Assembly: GCA_019058295.1 (NCBI GenBank)
Contig: JAHPZI010000015.1
Span: 44,679-108,678, forward strand
Source of the DNA: Promethearchaeota archaeon
Lineage (GTDB): Archaea > Asgardarchaeota > Lokiarchaeia > Sigyniarchaeales > SOKP01
DNA: 64,000 bases
Direction of reading: 5' to 3'
The first letter of the stretch is position 1; each line of letters opens with the position of its first letter. The position numbers and the translations under genes are program-made. The notes below the pieces were generated by a model that saw only the letters and a list, made by a program, of their open reading frames with translations, was not told where the DNA came from and searched no databases. Positions 29,896-38,683 of the stretch are shown here, one piece after another.

Positions 29896-31047
29896 TCAGT
29901 CAGTAAAGTAGAGATGTTCGTCAAAACCCGTCTCTGCAACAAGATCTTGACCTAATTTCTGAATAGCACGCTTGGTTGGATTTTGTAGTATACGCCTTGC
30001 GATATTTATGACTTTCGCTAATTTTACATCCTTAAACTCTATGATTATTTTATCGTATCGAGAAAAGTCTATTCCTGCGGTATATACACCAGCTTGACCG
30101 CGGTTTGCCTGAGAAGAAACCTGCCAATGCTCGACTTTAAGTTCAATTGCGCTAAGTAAATGGCTACAAAAGAACCATTCTAAGAAAAGAATAAGTCTTC
30201 TTGATTTTCTCTTAGTTTGCCTTAATACTTTAAAGGCAAGATTTAATCTATCAGGATGAATTTGTTTTAGGACTCTCTCATATTGGATTGTCATTTTGTC
30301 TCTAACATGTTCTTTTATATTCCGTATTATCTCGTCAACTTTTGTAGCTCTTTCTTCAGAGATCTCTTGATGTAGTGAATTTATATGCTTCTCAATCGCA
30401 TCTTGAATCCCTTCACGTCGGTCTATCGAAAAATCCCTAGGTCGTGTAGAACGTGAACTACCTATCCCTTGTTGAAGTTCCGAAGGTGTAGAATAAATTT
30501 CTCTTTTTGGGAGGCTAAATAATTCATCCAATTTTGAAGGGTCATCCCTTACTTCTGCAAATTTTTCTTCAATTTCATCTTTAGAGTATCCCTGATTATA
30601 AAGATAAAAAGCAGCGCTAGAAAGTTGGTTCTCCAAGGCTTGACCTTCCTCGTATCCTCCAACAAAATCGTTTTCTAATTGTTCATACGACAAATTGCCA
30701 ATTTCCTCCTCAGTAATTTCTTTTAATTTAAGACCATCAATTTTAGTAAGGATGTATTCGATTTGTTTGGGATTCAACATATTCAAATTCCCCGTAGGAC
30801 CAACCATAAATGAAACTAATTCCATTTTTAATAGAATATTGTCTATATCTTTTTGGGTTTTTCCTTTTGATATTATTAAGAAATGTTCTAGAAATTTTTT
30901 ATTAAATCCGGCAATTATTTTAAGCGCCCTATCATCAAATTTATTTAAATGATTGGTCAATTGATCTATGGGCAGATCTCCAGGAAGATCGATCTCAAAA
31001 ACCATTAAATTATCAATAATCATATAAATATAGTCTGATCTCTGCAT
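29896..31047 (-). CDS. Hypothetical helical protein, 383 aa
   Basis: No family recognised. The first about 150 residues are alpha/beta (MVFEIDLPGDLPIDQLTNHLNKF). There follow a UBA-like stretch (GYSKDEIEEKFAEVRDDPSK), a charged linker (about 185-215), and a helical C-terminal part rich in basic residues (RQTKRKSRRLILFLEWFFCSHLL). The C-terminus again looks alpha/beta (YDKIIIEFKDVKLAKVINIARR). A start at the internal ATG after YIY is possible. It lies 100 bp upstream of the TPR protein on the same strand, so they may be co-expressed. Confidence 0.6.
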   Translation of the reverse strand: MQRSDYIYMIIDNLMVFEIDLPGDLPIDQLTNHLNKFDDRALKIIAGFNKKFLEHFLIISKGKTQKDIDNILLKMELVSFMVGPTGNLNMLNPKQIEYILTKIDGLKLKEITEEEIGNLSYEQLENDFVGGYEEGQALENQLSSAAFYLYNQGYSKDEIEEKFAEVRDDPSKLDELFSLPKREIYSTPSELQQGIGSSRSTRPRDFSIDRREGIQDAIEKHINSLHQEISEERATKVDEIIRNIKEHVRDKMTIQYERVLKQIHPDRLNLAFKVLRQTKRKSRRLILFLEWFFCSHLLSAIELKVEHWQVSSQANRGQAGVYTAGIDFSRYDKIIIEFKDVKLAKVINIARRILQNPTKRAIQKLGQDLVAETGFDEHLYFTD

Positions 31048-31133
31048 GTGCTTCCTGTATTTATTTTATTACAACTAATCAAAATGAATTTATTTAATAA
31101 TGAAAGTATTAATATTAATTTTTTACTTATTCC

Positions 31134-31616
31134 TTATTTTCGATATTTTTTAGCTATCTGTCTCGCGAGATTCATTTGTTCCTTCGTTTCTAAACTACAG
31201 GGTCTAAATTTCCGGATCCACTTTACAGGGTCCATCCCATTAGGAATATGTCCATTAAAAGCCGCCCATGCTACTACCATTATACCAGTCCTTCCACAAC
31301 CTGCTACACAATGGACTGCTATAGGATCTCCGATCTTATTATGTTTGTCTGTAATATTGAGAAATTTTTCTAATTGAGAATTTGTAGGTGTGCCATAATC
31401 TGGAATATTTATATGATAATATTTAAAGGACTTAGAGATTTCTCGTTTATTATCGAACTCTGAACAATTCACCACAACTTTTATTCCTTCCTTTTTGTAT
31501 ATCTCTATTTCACGAGAATCAGGCCACCAACCTGCAGCTAATTTATTCTTGACGATCCACGTAAAGGGGGTTGTTCTTTCAGGCATCCCCCCCTTAGGCC
31601 AATACCAAGGACGTAT
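31134..31616 (-). CDS. Dual-specificity protein phosphatase; probable AUA start
   Basis: A small cysteine phosphatase of about 160 residues. The signature VHCVAGCGRTG (Cys and Arg of HCx5R) is intact, with an Asp-containing loop earlier (NIPDYGTP), which may supply the general acid. It removes phosphate from Tyr/Ser/Thr or other phospho-groups. The first ATG (31586) would drop the conserved-looking RPWYWPKGG stretch. In-frame upstream, an ATA at 31616-31614 stands 7 nt after a perfect GGAGGA (31629-31624), so I place the start there. A close GPI/KAP-like phosphatase substrate cannot be named. Confidence 0.82.
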   Translation of the reverse strand: MRPWYWPKGGMPERTTPFTWIVKNKLAAGWWPDSREIEIYKKEGIKVVVNCSEFDNKREISKSFKYYHINIPDYGTPTNSQLEKFLNITDKHNKIGDPIAVHCVAGCGRTGIMVVAWAAFNGHIPNGMDPVKWIRKFRPCSLETKEQMNLARQIAKKYRK

Positions 31617-31623
31617 TTTAATT

Positions 31624-31629
31624 TCCTCC
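31624..31629 (-). promoter_or_regulatory. Shine-Dalgarno GGAGGA for the phosphatase gene
   Basis: Perfect anti-16S complement placed 7 nt before an in-frame ATA, but 37 nt before the first ATG. It decides the start: translation probably begins at ATA. Confidence 0.6.
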
Positions 31630-31752
31630 TTTTCATTTGATTTTTTTAATAATGAAGGTAACTAACAAAAACTTAATTAAAATTTTTATTTTTCGATACA
31701 TTAAGACGCAATTTAATATTAATGTAGATTATAGAAATGGAAAAAAAAAAGA

Positions 31753-34263
31753 TTAATTAATATTATTATTAAATTCATAGTCAATAAATTCATAGTCATC
31801 TCTTTTCTTACGAGCTGCTTTTATTCCAAAGATCGTAATTATTATCACTGCTGCGATGCAACTACCTATAATAAGCAAACCAAGAGGGCTTAAAAGAAAT
31901 TCTAATAGAGTCATTTCATCCACACCTCCTCCGTTGTCATCATCTTCTTCATCCAGAGGCAGAACTTGTCCAATCGCTTTAATTACTATGAAAAATTTTC
32001 CATTATGGGGTGCTTTAAAACTAATTAATTCATTTTTTCCTGTTATTGATGAAGTAGCTGTAGCAATTGGCTCCGGTTCACCATAAATATTAGGTGTATT
32101 GTTATAAAGATGTAAATCATAATCTCTCCCTACTGGAACTGACAATTGAAATGAATAAAGTTTATCCTTTTCAAGATTGACATATCCGGCATAGGCATGT
32201 TTACTATACGGATCTTCATTTGAAGCCTTAAGAGTAGTAGGTACAATTATAGTAGAATTTATAAAATCGGTTAAATTATTTGTCCAAGCTTCAATGGCAG
32301 CATCAATATTTAATCTTCCATAACCTTCATGTACATCTTTTCCGCCTCGATCTAGAGTAGGGCTATAAGCTTGGTCATAATTTCTTTCCAAAGGATAAGT
32401 TTCTGTAGCTGTCATAAGTAGTATTGATTTAACCAACTTTGATTTATTTCCATCAGCCCAATTCCAACTATTGCCTCCACCCATTGCTTGAATTAATAGA
32501 TTGGCAGCGCCTGCTACAACAGGACAGGACATTGATGTCCCTTGAGTTCCCATTAAGTCATTACTAAAATCATCAGGATTAACACCTTCAGCGTCATTAT
32601 CATTTGTATCTGCAGAAAACATTTGAAGAACATAGGCACTCCCACCTGGAGCTGTTATATCAGGTTTAGTGGTTTTTTCGGTACTTGATTTACCCCCTTG
32701 GCTACTATAGACGGTAATTTGATCATCAATTGTATTGGCAGCAACTGTAATAACATAATCTGCATCTCCAGGCGAATTGATCTTATTTCCGCCTGTATCA
32801 CTATTTCCAGCGGATGCTACAGCAACAATCCCCTTTTCAACGGCATTATTCACAGCATCAATTAAACCAGTTTCATCATCATTAAATCCAAAACTCATAG
32901 ATATAACAGTAATATTATGAACTTCTCGATTAAGAATGCACCATTCAATACCCATTATCGCATCCGATAACGTTACCGCATATACACCTCCTCCGTGCTT
33001 ATTAAATATTTTTACACCTACTAAATTAGCATTTGGAGCAACACCTTTCCAAATATTACCGCTTCCATAATCTGAAGGATTATTATTCCAATGAACTTCT
33101 GCTTCAACAGTAAAATTTGCATTATTGCATTTAGTGCCAGCATCACCCCCATCATTAAATATAATCAAAGCATATACACTGTAAATCCCTAATTGGCTAC
33201 TAGAAGTGATATCATATGTTATATTATTTTTCCAATCTCCTGGTGTACCTTTCCCAATATAAGTTAAATCAACACCTTTTTGTTCAAGGTAAAAATAAGC
33301 TGATACGTAATCGGTAGATGGAGTAGAATCATTAAAGGTGCATTCAATTTCCATCCCACCTAAAGAATCTACTTTGAATGTGCTAATAATAGGTAGATAT
33401 CGATCTCCATCATCAGGATCTTCAGCTGGCAGCAAATCTGTTAAATCAAGATAAATGGAATTTGTAGAAACTGTTCTTCCCTCTCCATCTTTATTTGAAG
33501 CACCTAAACCTGCTGCTATTCCCGCAACATGAGTTCCATGACCATTATCATCATATGCGGAAGAATTATCTCCACCAGGTGTAAAATCAACCCATGCAAC
33601 GACTTTTCCTGTTGAAGAATTATCAAAAAATGTGTGTTCTTCATCAATTCCAGTATCTAAAATTGCAATTGCACTATGATTATCTCCAGTATAATTAAGT
33701 GTATTCCACACATAAGGGCGGAGTCTCAGATTTCGAGAAGTATAATATAAATGTGCACTACCCTTCTCGTCCCCTTCAATTAAAAATGGAACGTCATAAT
33801 CTCTTAGTTGATTATAAAAATTCAAAAAATTATCATAATTAAGACTTCCGGCAAAACCATTAATCGCAGCATTATATTTATATTTAACAATTCCTCCATT
33901 ATTTTCAAAGAGAGAAATGGCTGGTGAATAATTATACTTATCACGGAATTGAACTATTATTCTAATTTCTTCATTAAGTTTATTTTTAGTCGAAAGGATT
34001 TCTTCGAATCGGTCGGTTATTCCATTTTTATTTCCATCTGTATTTTCCCAATTATTTATATTAGATTGAATGGAACCAATATTAATATCTTCAATTTGTT
34101 CAGATAAGCTCGATACTAAGTTTAAATCCTCTGTAATTGAATAATCCCCGCCAAAGTCATTATATTCATGAACTATAAAGGTTGGAAAAAAACATGTAAA
34201 AATAAGTAGAAGAAGTGATAGATTTATTTTCCTGCGTTTTTCAAAATTTAAAGCTATCATCAT
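31753..34263 (-). CDS. Membrane-anchored subtilisin-like serine protease (S8)
   Basis: An 836-residue secreted protease. A signal segment (INLSLLLLIFTCFFPTFIV) is followed by a propeptide-like region (RIIVQFRDKY, about 100-165). The catalytic residues are Asp203 (AILDTGID), His242 (GHGTHVAG), oxyanion Asn487 (SAGNS) and Ser577 (GTSMSCP). About 130 residues of beta-rich sequence (265-400) are inserted between the His block and the GVAPNANLVGVKIF strand. A C-terminal beta domain precedes one membrane helix (LLIIGSCIAAVIIITIFGI) and a short basic tail. It probably processes or degrades proteins outside the cell. Confidence 0.92.
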   Translation of the reverse strand: MMIALNFEKRRKINLSLLLLIFTCFFPTFIVHEYNDFGGDYSITEDLNLVSSLSEQIEDINIGSIQSNINNWENTDGNKNGITDRFEEILSTKNKLNEEIRIIVQFRDKYNYSPAISLFENNGGIVKYKYNAAINGFAGSLNYDNFLNFYNQLRDYDVPFLIEGDEKGSAHLYYTSRNLRLRPYVWNTLNYTGDNHSAIAILDTGIDEEHTFFDNSSTGKVVAWVDFTPGGDNSSAYDDNGHGTHVAGIAAGLGASNKDGEGRTVSTNSIYLDLTDLLPAEDPDDGDRYLPIISTFKVDSLGGMEIECTFNDSTPSTDYVSAYFYLEQKGVDLTYIGKGTPGDWKNNITYDITSSSQLGIYSVYALIIFNDGGDAGTKCNNANFTVEAEVHWNNNPSDYGSGNIWKGVAPNANLVGVKIFNKHGGGVYAVTLSDAIMGIEWCILNREVHNITVISMSFGFNDDETGLIDAVNNAVEKGIVAVASAGNSDTGGNKINSPGDADYVITVAANTIDDQITVYSSQGGKSSTEKTTKPDITAPGGSAYVLQMFSADTNDNDAEGVNPDDFSNDLMGTQGTSMSCPVVAGAANLLIQAMGGGNSWNWADGNKSKLVKSILLMTATETYPLERNYDQAYSPTLDRGGKDVHEGYGRLNIDAAIEAWTNNLTDFINSTIIVPTTLKASNEDPYSKHAYAGYVNLEKDKLYSFQLSVPVGRDYDLHLYNNTPNIYGEPEPIATATSSITGKNELISFKAPHNGKFFIVIKAIGQVLPLDEEDDDNGGGVDEMTLLEFLLSPLGLLIIGSCIAAVIIITIFGIKAARKKRDDYEFIDYEFNNNIN

Positions 34264-34484
34264 ATTTTTTCTACCTTAATTTATATCTTTGATTTCATTG
34301 AATAAAGTTTTTGATTTTATATTTTTTATAATAATAAGATAATTTCCTTATAATTATTTCTCAATTATAAATTAATTATAGTAGAATGTAGAATTTTAAA
34401 ATATAAAAATAAGAAGTAAACTAATTACAATTAAACAAATTTTATTATTAAACACTAATTTAAAAAAAATAAAATAGAAAAATC

Positions 34485-34955
34485 ATGGATAAAAGAGACA
34501 AGCTTACTGTATTTGATACGAGAAAATATCCAGTTCGTCCACATGTGGGAGTTGGGATTTTATTAATTAGGAATAATCATCTACTTTTAGTTAAAAGAAA
34601 ATACGATCCAGATGCGGGTTATTGGTCAATTCCTGGGGGTCATTTAGAACTTGGTGAGAGAGTTCAAACTGCCGCTGAGCGAGAAGGTTTTGAAGAAACA
34701 GGACTTAAAGTAAAAGTTTCTAAGTTAGCCGGAATTATTGATAAAATTATGTATGATGACTTAGGAGAAATTGAATATCATTATGTATTAATTAATTATT
34801 TTGTAGAACAAATCGAAGGCAAATCAGATCAACCACCTAAAGCTGCGTCCGATGCTCTTGAGGCTAAGTTTGTACCTTTTGAGGAGCTAAAAAAATACAA
34901 ATTAACAGTTTCCTTAATCGAACTTTTAAAACAATTAAAGATTGGATTCGATTAA
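34485..34955 (+). CDS. Nudix hydrolase
   Basis: A 156-residue Nudix enzyme. The Nudix box runs from GGHLELGERV to REGFEETGL, keeping the metal-binding Glu pair. The short preceding part (RPHVGVGILLIRNNHLLLVKRKY) and the late VPFEELKKY are typical of ADP-ribose or (d)NTP-type subfamilies. It likely hydrolyses a nucleoside-diphosphate linkage; the exact substrate is open. It lies 136 bp upstream of thiC in the same direction; a thiamin-related role is only a guess. Confidence 0.9.
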   Translation: MDKRDKLTVFDTRKYPVRPHVGVGILLIRNNHLLLVKRKYDPDAGYWSIPGGHLELGERVQTAAEREGFEETGLKVKVSKLAGIIDKIMYDDLGEIEYHYVLINYFVEQIEGKSDQPPKAASDALEAKFVPFEELKKYKLTVSLIELLKQLKIGFD

Positions 34956-35075
34956 GTATTGAAATTGAAAAAAAAATTTGATTTTAATTTTAATAAATAA
35001 GCCAAAAAAATATAACTCTTCTATTACTATTTTGAAATAAGTAATAAGTTCATAAGATAAGATTATTAAAATTTG

Positions 35076-35089
35076 CTTAAGGTCTTAAG
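35076..35089. promoter_or_regulatory. CTTAAG-GT-CTTAAG repeat just before thiC
   Basis: Two copies of the self-complementary CTTAAG separated by GT, ending 2 nt before the TTG start of thiC. It could be an operator or a translation-blocking hairpin for thiamin control. No TPP riboswitch core was seen in this leader. Confidence 0.25.
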
Positions 35090-35091
35090 AT

Positions 35092-36420
35092 TTGTCCTCG
35101 TTGATGAAATTAGCCAAAGACGGAAAAATTACTAAAGAAATGGAGATTGTTGCCAAGAATGAACAGGTAGATGTGGATTTCATCCTTCGAGGAATAGCTA
35201 AAGGGAGAATAATAATTCCTAGATCAAATAGGCGCGGCGAGTTGAAACCACCAATAGGCATTGGTAAAGGATTACTTGTAAAAATTAACGCTAACATTGG
35301 CTCATCGAAAACGATTTGCGATATAGAAGCAGAAGTCGAGAAAGCAAAAACTGCCGTAAAATTTGGAGCTGACACGGTAATGGATTTGAGTACCGGTGTT
35401 ACAGAGGCAGATGTAAAAAACATTAGAAAACGAATTCTCAGTGAAATCAAGGTTCCTTTAGGGACAGTTCCAATTTATCAGTCTGCTTTAAGGGCACTTG
35501 AAAATAAAGGTGCCATCATTCATATGGATGAAGATGATCTTTTTAATGTTGTAGAGGAGCAAGCTAAAGAAGGAGTAGATTTCTTTACCATTCATGTTGG
35601 AGTAACAAAAGAGATAATAAATTATTTAGAAAACCATCCGCGAACAATGGGCATAGTTTCAAGAGGTGGAACTTTCATAGCGTCTTGGATTCTAAGAAAC
35701 GACATGGAAAATCCTTTTAATAGACGATACGACTATTTACTGGAAATGGCGAAAGAATACGATTTCACCTTATCCTTAGGTGATGGATTGCGACCTGGGT
35801 GTATATTTGACTCCACTGATTATGTCCAAATACAAGAGCTACTTGAAATCTCAAAATTAGTAAAGCGTGCTTGGAAAAAGAACATCCAGGTTATGGTAGA
35901 AGGACCAGGACATATTCCGGCTAATGAAATTGAGAGAAATATTACCATGCAAAAATCACTATGCGATGAAGCACCTTTTTATGTTTTAGGACCACTCGTA
36001 ACTGATATTGCACCAGGATACGATGATCTTGTAAGCGCAATTGGAGGCACAATTGCCGGTTTAGCTGGAGCCGATTATCTATGCTATGTTACTCCTTCAG
36101 AGCATTTAGGTTTACCAAACAAAGAAGAAGTTAAGAGAGGAGTAATCGCTTCTAAAATCGCTGCTCACGCAGTTAATATTGCTAGATATGGTAAAAGAGC
36201 ATCAAGTTGGGATTATAAAATGGATATTGCTCGAAAAAATCTTGACTGGGAAGAAATGATAAACCAGTCGATTGATCCAGAATTATCACACGAAATTCAT
36301 TATCGGGATGGGAGCGCTCCAGAAGATAAAGAATGTTCAATGTGCGGAAGGTTTTGTGCAATTAAGATTTTAAAAGAAGCTTTAGAGAAAAAAAGATCGA
36401 CATCAAAGAAGATTTTATAA
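35092..36420 (+). CDS. thiC: Phosphomethylpyrimidine synthase ThiC
   Basis: A 442-residue radical-SAM-like enzyme that converts aminoimidazole ribotide to HMP phosphate for thiamin. Visible blocks are RGIAKGRIIIPRSNRR, IGKGLLVKINANIGSS, GADTVMDLSTG, GDGLRPGCIFD, MVEGPGHIPANEI, YVTPSEHLGLP and the C-terminal cluster motif CSMCGRFC. The start is the TTG at 35092, since LMKLAKDGKITKEM matches the family N-terminus; the ATG at 35104 would trim four residues. thiD follows 62 bp downstream. Confidence 0.94.
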   Translation: MSSLMKLAKDGKITKEMEIVAKNEQVDVDFILRGIAKGRIIIPRSNRRGELKPPIGIGKGLLVKINANIGSSKTICDIEAEVEKAKTAVKFGADTVMDLSTGVTEADVKNIRKRILSEIKVPLGTVPIYQSALRALENKGAIIHMDEDDLFNVVEEQAKEGVDFFTIHVGVTKEIINYLENHPRTMGIVSRGGTFIASWILRNDMENPFNRRYDYLLEMAKEYDFTLSLGDGLRPGCIFDSTDYVQIQELLEISKLVKRAWKKNIQVMVEGPGHIPANEIERNITMQKSLCDEAPFYVLGPLVTDIAPGYDDLVSAIGGTIAGLAGADYLCYVTPSEHLGLPNKEEVKRGVIASKIAAHAVNIARYGKRASSWDYKMDIARKNLDWEEMINQSIDPELSHEIHYRDGSAPEDKECSMCGRFCAIKILKEALEKKRSTSKKIL

Positions 36421-36482
36421 ATTAAGTTAATATACTTTCTTTTTACTATTATGCTTTGAAATATTAAATTGAGTGAATTTAA

Positions 36483-37316
36483 ATGAAAAAAGTTTTAACG
36501 ATTGCAGGTTCAGATTCAGGTGGAGGTGCTGGGATTCAAGCTGATTTAAAAACTTTTTCTGCTCGAGGGGTTTTCGGTATGAGTGCGATTACGGCACTTA
36601 CAGCTCAAAATACCATAGGAGTTAATGGGGTTTTTGAAATAGATCCTAAATTTGTGGCAAAACAAATTGATTCGATAATGTCTGATATGGGGGCTGACGC
36701 TTGGAAAACTGGTATGCTTTCAAATGCTGAGATTATACAGATCGTGGCAGATCGCGCAACTAAGTATAATATTAAGCTTTTAATAATTGATCCTGTTATG
36801 GTCGCAAAAGGCGGTGATCCGCTATTGAAATCAGAGGCAACTTCTACTCTCATCTCTAAGCTTCTTCCCTTAGGATATGTTTTAACCCCCAATCTTCATG
36901 AAGCTAAAGTTTTAACAGGAATTGATATAACAACAATAGAGGAAGCACAAGAATCCGCATTAAAGATTTTTGAGATGGGAGTTAAGAATGTGGTAATAAA
37001 AGGAGGACATTTACCAAATATCAATGAAGCTATTGATATTCTTTATGATGGAAACACTTTTACCGAATTTAGAGTGCCTCGTGTTAATACAAATAACACC
37101 CATGGCACAGGATGTACATTTGCTTCTGCATTAGCTGCAGAATTAGCAAAGGGAAATAATATAATAAAAGCAGTGCATATTGCTAAAGCATATTTAACCC
37201 AGGCAATTAAAAGTGCAGATGATCTCCATATTGGAAAAGGTCATGGACCAACAGATCATTCTCAAGGAACTATCGTGGATGTTGATCTTTCTATTGTTAA
37301 TGTGAGAGAATTATAA
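36483..37316 (+). CDS. thiD: HMP/HMP-phosphate kinase ThiD
   Basis: A 277-residue ribokinase-fold kinase that phosphorylates HMP and HMP-P. It has TIAGSDSGGGAGIQADLKTF, MSAITALTAQNT, IDPVMVAKGGDPLL, TPNLHEAKVLTG, VVIKGGH and NTHGTGCTFASALAAEL (anion hole and catalytic Asp region). In many archaea ThiD is fused to ThiN; here thiN is a separate gene on the other strand, and the two coding regions overlap by 6 bp at their 3' ends. Probably in one unit with thiC. Confidence 0.94.
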   Translation: MKKVLTIAGSDSGGGAGIQADLKTFSARGVFGMSAITALTAQNTIGVNGVFEIDPKFVAKQIDSIMSDMGADAWKTGMLSNAEIIQIVADRATKYNIKLLIIDPVMVAKGGDPLLKSEATSTLISKLLPLGYVLTPNLHEAKVLTGIDITTIEEAQESALKIFEMGVKNVVIKGGHLPNINEAIDILYDGNTFTEFRVPRVNTNNTHGTGCTFASALAAELAKGNNIIKAVHIAKAYLTQAIKSADDLHIGKGHGPTDHSQGTIVDVDLSIVNVREL

Positions 37317-37898
37317 TTGAATGAGCTTGATTAAGTGGAGTATAATTTCGAGTTTTCTAATAATATCTTTAGAATTTTTACCAAATAATCTCATCATGGG
37401 TTCTTTTCCCATTGCTCCTTTATCCCAGATAATATCCGGAATTCTTCCCTTTTTATGTATATTTTCTTTGATCAACCATTGCATAGTTGAATATTCTTTT
37501 TTCTTAACTTCTTCTGGTTGCTCTTCTCTAAGTATTTCTTGTAGTTCTAAGTCTGAATCATCTTGAATTGATTTAATTAATTTGGGTATATATTTTAAAT
37601 TCATAACAAAATTAATTGAATTTTCAAATTCTTTCGCTGTAAGAATTAATCTAGCAGTATGATCAGAAACTCCAAATTTAATTTCACCTGAAGCCTTGGG
37701 GAACCCATCTATTATCGTAATCCTTCCCTCAATTCCAGCAATTTCGCTTTTATTTTTTGCGTTAGGTAATGAACCTGAAATATTAGTGCGAACTTCTGGT
37801 ATTAATTTACTAAAACTCTTGTTAGAAGAAAAAAAATTGTAAATTTCCTTGATTTGATTAATTATTTCTAATTTTTCTTTAGGAAGGGAAAAATTCAT
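37311..37898 (-). CDS. thiN: Thiamin-phosphate synthase ThiN (stand-alone)
   Basis: A 195-residue protein recognised as the archaeal ThiN domain. It carries LIPEVRTNISGSLPNAK, EIAGIEGRITIIDG, KFGVSDHTARLILTAKEF, TMQWLIKE, and the C-terminal PDIIWDKGAMGKEPMMRLFG. ThiN joins HMP-PP with the thiazole phosphate to give thiamin phosphate, replacing bacterial ThiE. Convergent with thiD, overlapping its last 6 bp, which supports the thiamin assignment. Confidence 0.85.
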   Translation of the reverse strand: MNFSLPKEKLEIINQIKEIYNFFSSNKSFSKLIPEVRTNISGSLPNAKNKSEIAGIEGRITIIDGFPKASGEIKFGVSDHTARLILTAKEFENSINFVMNLKYIPKLIKSIQDDSDLELQEILREEQPEEVKKKEYSTMQWLIKENIHKKGRIPDIIWDKGAMGKEPMMRLFGKNSKDIIRKLEIILHLIKLIQL

Positions 37899-37915
37899 AA
37901 AATTAAACCATTATG

Positions 37916-38500
37916 TTATTTTACTCTATCAAAAGCCCATTTGGCTTTTTCGCTTAATCCAAGGGCTTCATAAGATTTACCAATATATAAAAATGCGTCT
38001 GGAAAATCAAAATCTTCTTTTGTAAGTTTAAATAAATGACCAATAGCCATATCATATCGTCCTTTTAAATAATAAGTTTTTCCTCTTAAGAAAAGAATTT
38101 TATGTCTATTATCCTTAGTTAAATCTTGACTATCAAATATATTTAACTTTTCGAGAGCTTTATCATAGTCTTGTTTCTCTAGAAGATTGGTAATCGCATC
38201 AACTTGTTTTAAAAACACGATTTTTTCAGCAACTTGCTTAATCCTTGCTCTTCTCTGCTCTAACAACTTTTCTTCAAGAGATATATTTTTCTCTTTATCT
38301 TTTTGTTCTAAATAAGTTTTAATTTTTGCCATTATATATGAATCATAATCTCTATCACATAATGGACATTTTGGAGAGTGAAGTGACCACTCTGCTAGAC
38401 AAGATTCGTGAACAGGATGCCCATTTGGACAACTGTATGACTTTTCAACATCTTTACCATCATCTCCTATATCCATATGGCAAATCAAACAAGAAGGCAT
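37916..38500 (-). CDS. RING-H2 finger plus TPR-like protein (candidate E3-like factor)
   Basis: A 194-residue protein. Residues 4-48 form a RING-H2 pattern: Cys4, Cys7, Cys24, His28, His31, Cys34, Cys45, Cys48 (spacing 2-16-3-2-2-10-2). A charged helix follows, then TPR-like helices (about 95-190: KALEKLNIFDSQDLTKDN and DMAIGHLFKLTKEDFDFPDAF). RING fingers in eukaryotes and some Asgard archaea act in ubiquitin transfer; that role is inferred here, as no ubiquitin, E1 or E2 gene is in the window. It lies 17 bp upstream of thiN on the same strand and is divergent from the GTPase gene. Confidence 0.78.
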   Translation of the reverse strand: MPSCLICHMDIGDDGKDVEKSYSCPNGHPVHESCLAEWSLHSPKCPLCDRDYDSYIMAKIKTYLEQKDKEKNISLEEKLLEQRRARIKQVAEKIVFLKQVDAITNLLEKQDYDKALEKLNIFDSQDLTKDNRHKILFLRGKTYYLKGRYDMAIGHLFKLTKEDFDFPDAFLYIGKSYEALGLSEKAKWAFDRVK

Positions 38501-38683
38501 ATGCGGCTTATTTATATATAATTTTATTTATTATAAACGTTTAATAAAAAACATATTATAATCATAATCTTAATAATTTATAATAATATTTTTTTTCCTA
38601 AGATTTTTAATACTAATAGAGTGTTATTTATATTTAATAAACAATTTGAATTCAAATAATTACAATGTTATGAGATTATTCTT

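Noticed and set aside
34956..35091. Possible TPP riboswitch before thiC
   Set aside because: None of the conserved CUGAGA-type or pyrophosphate-sensor segments are seen in the leader.
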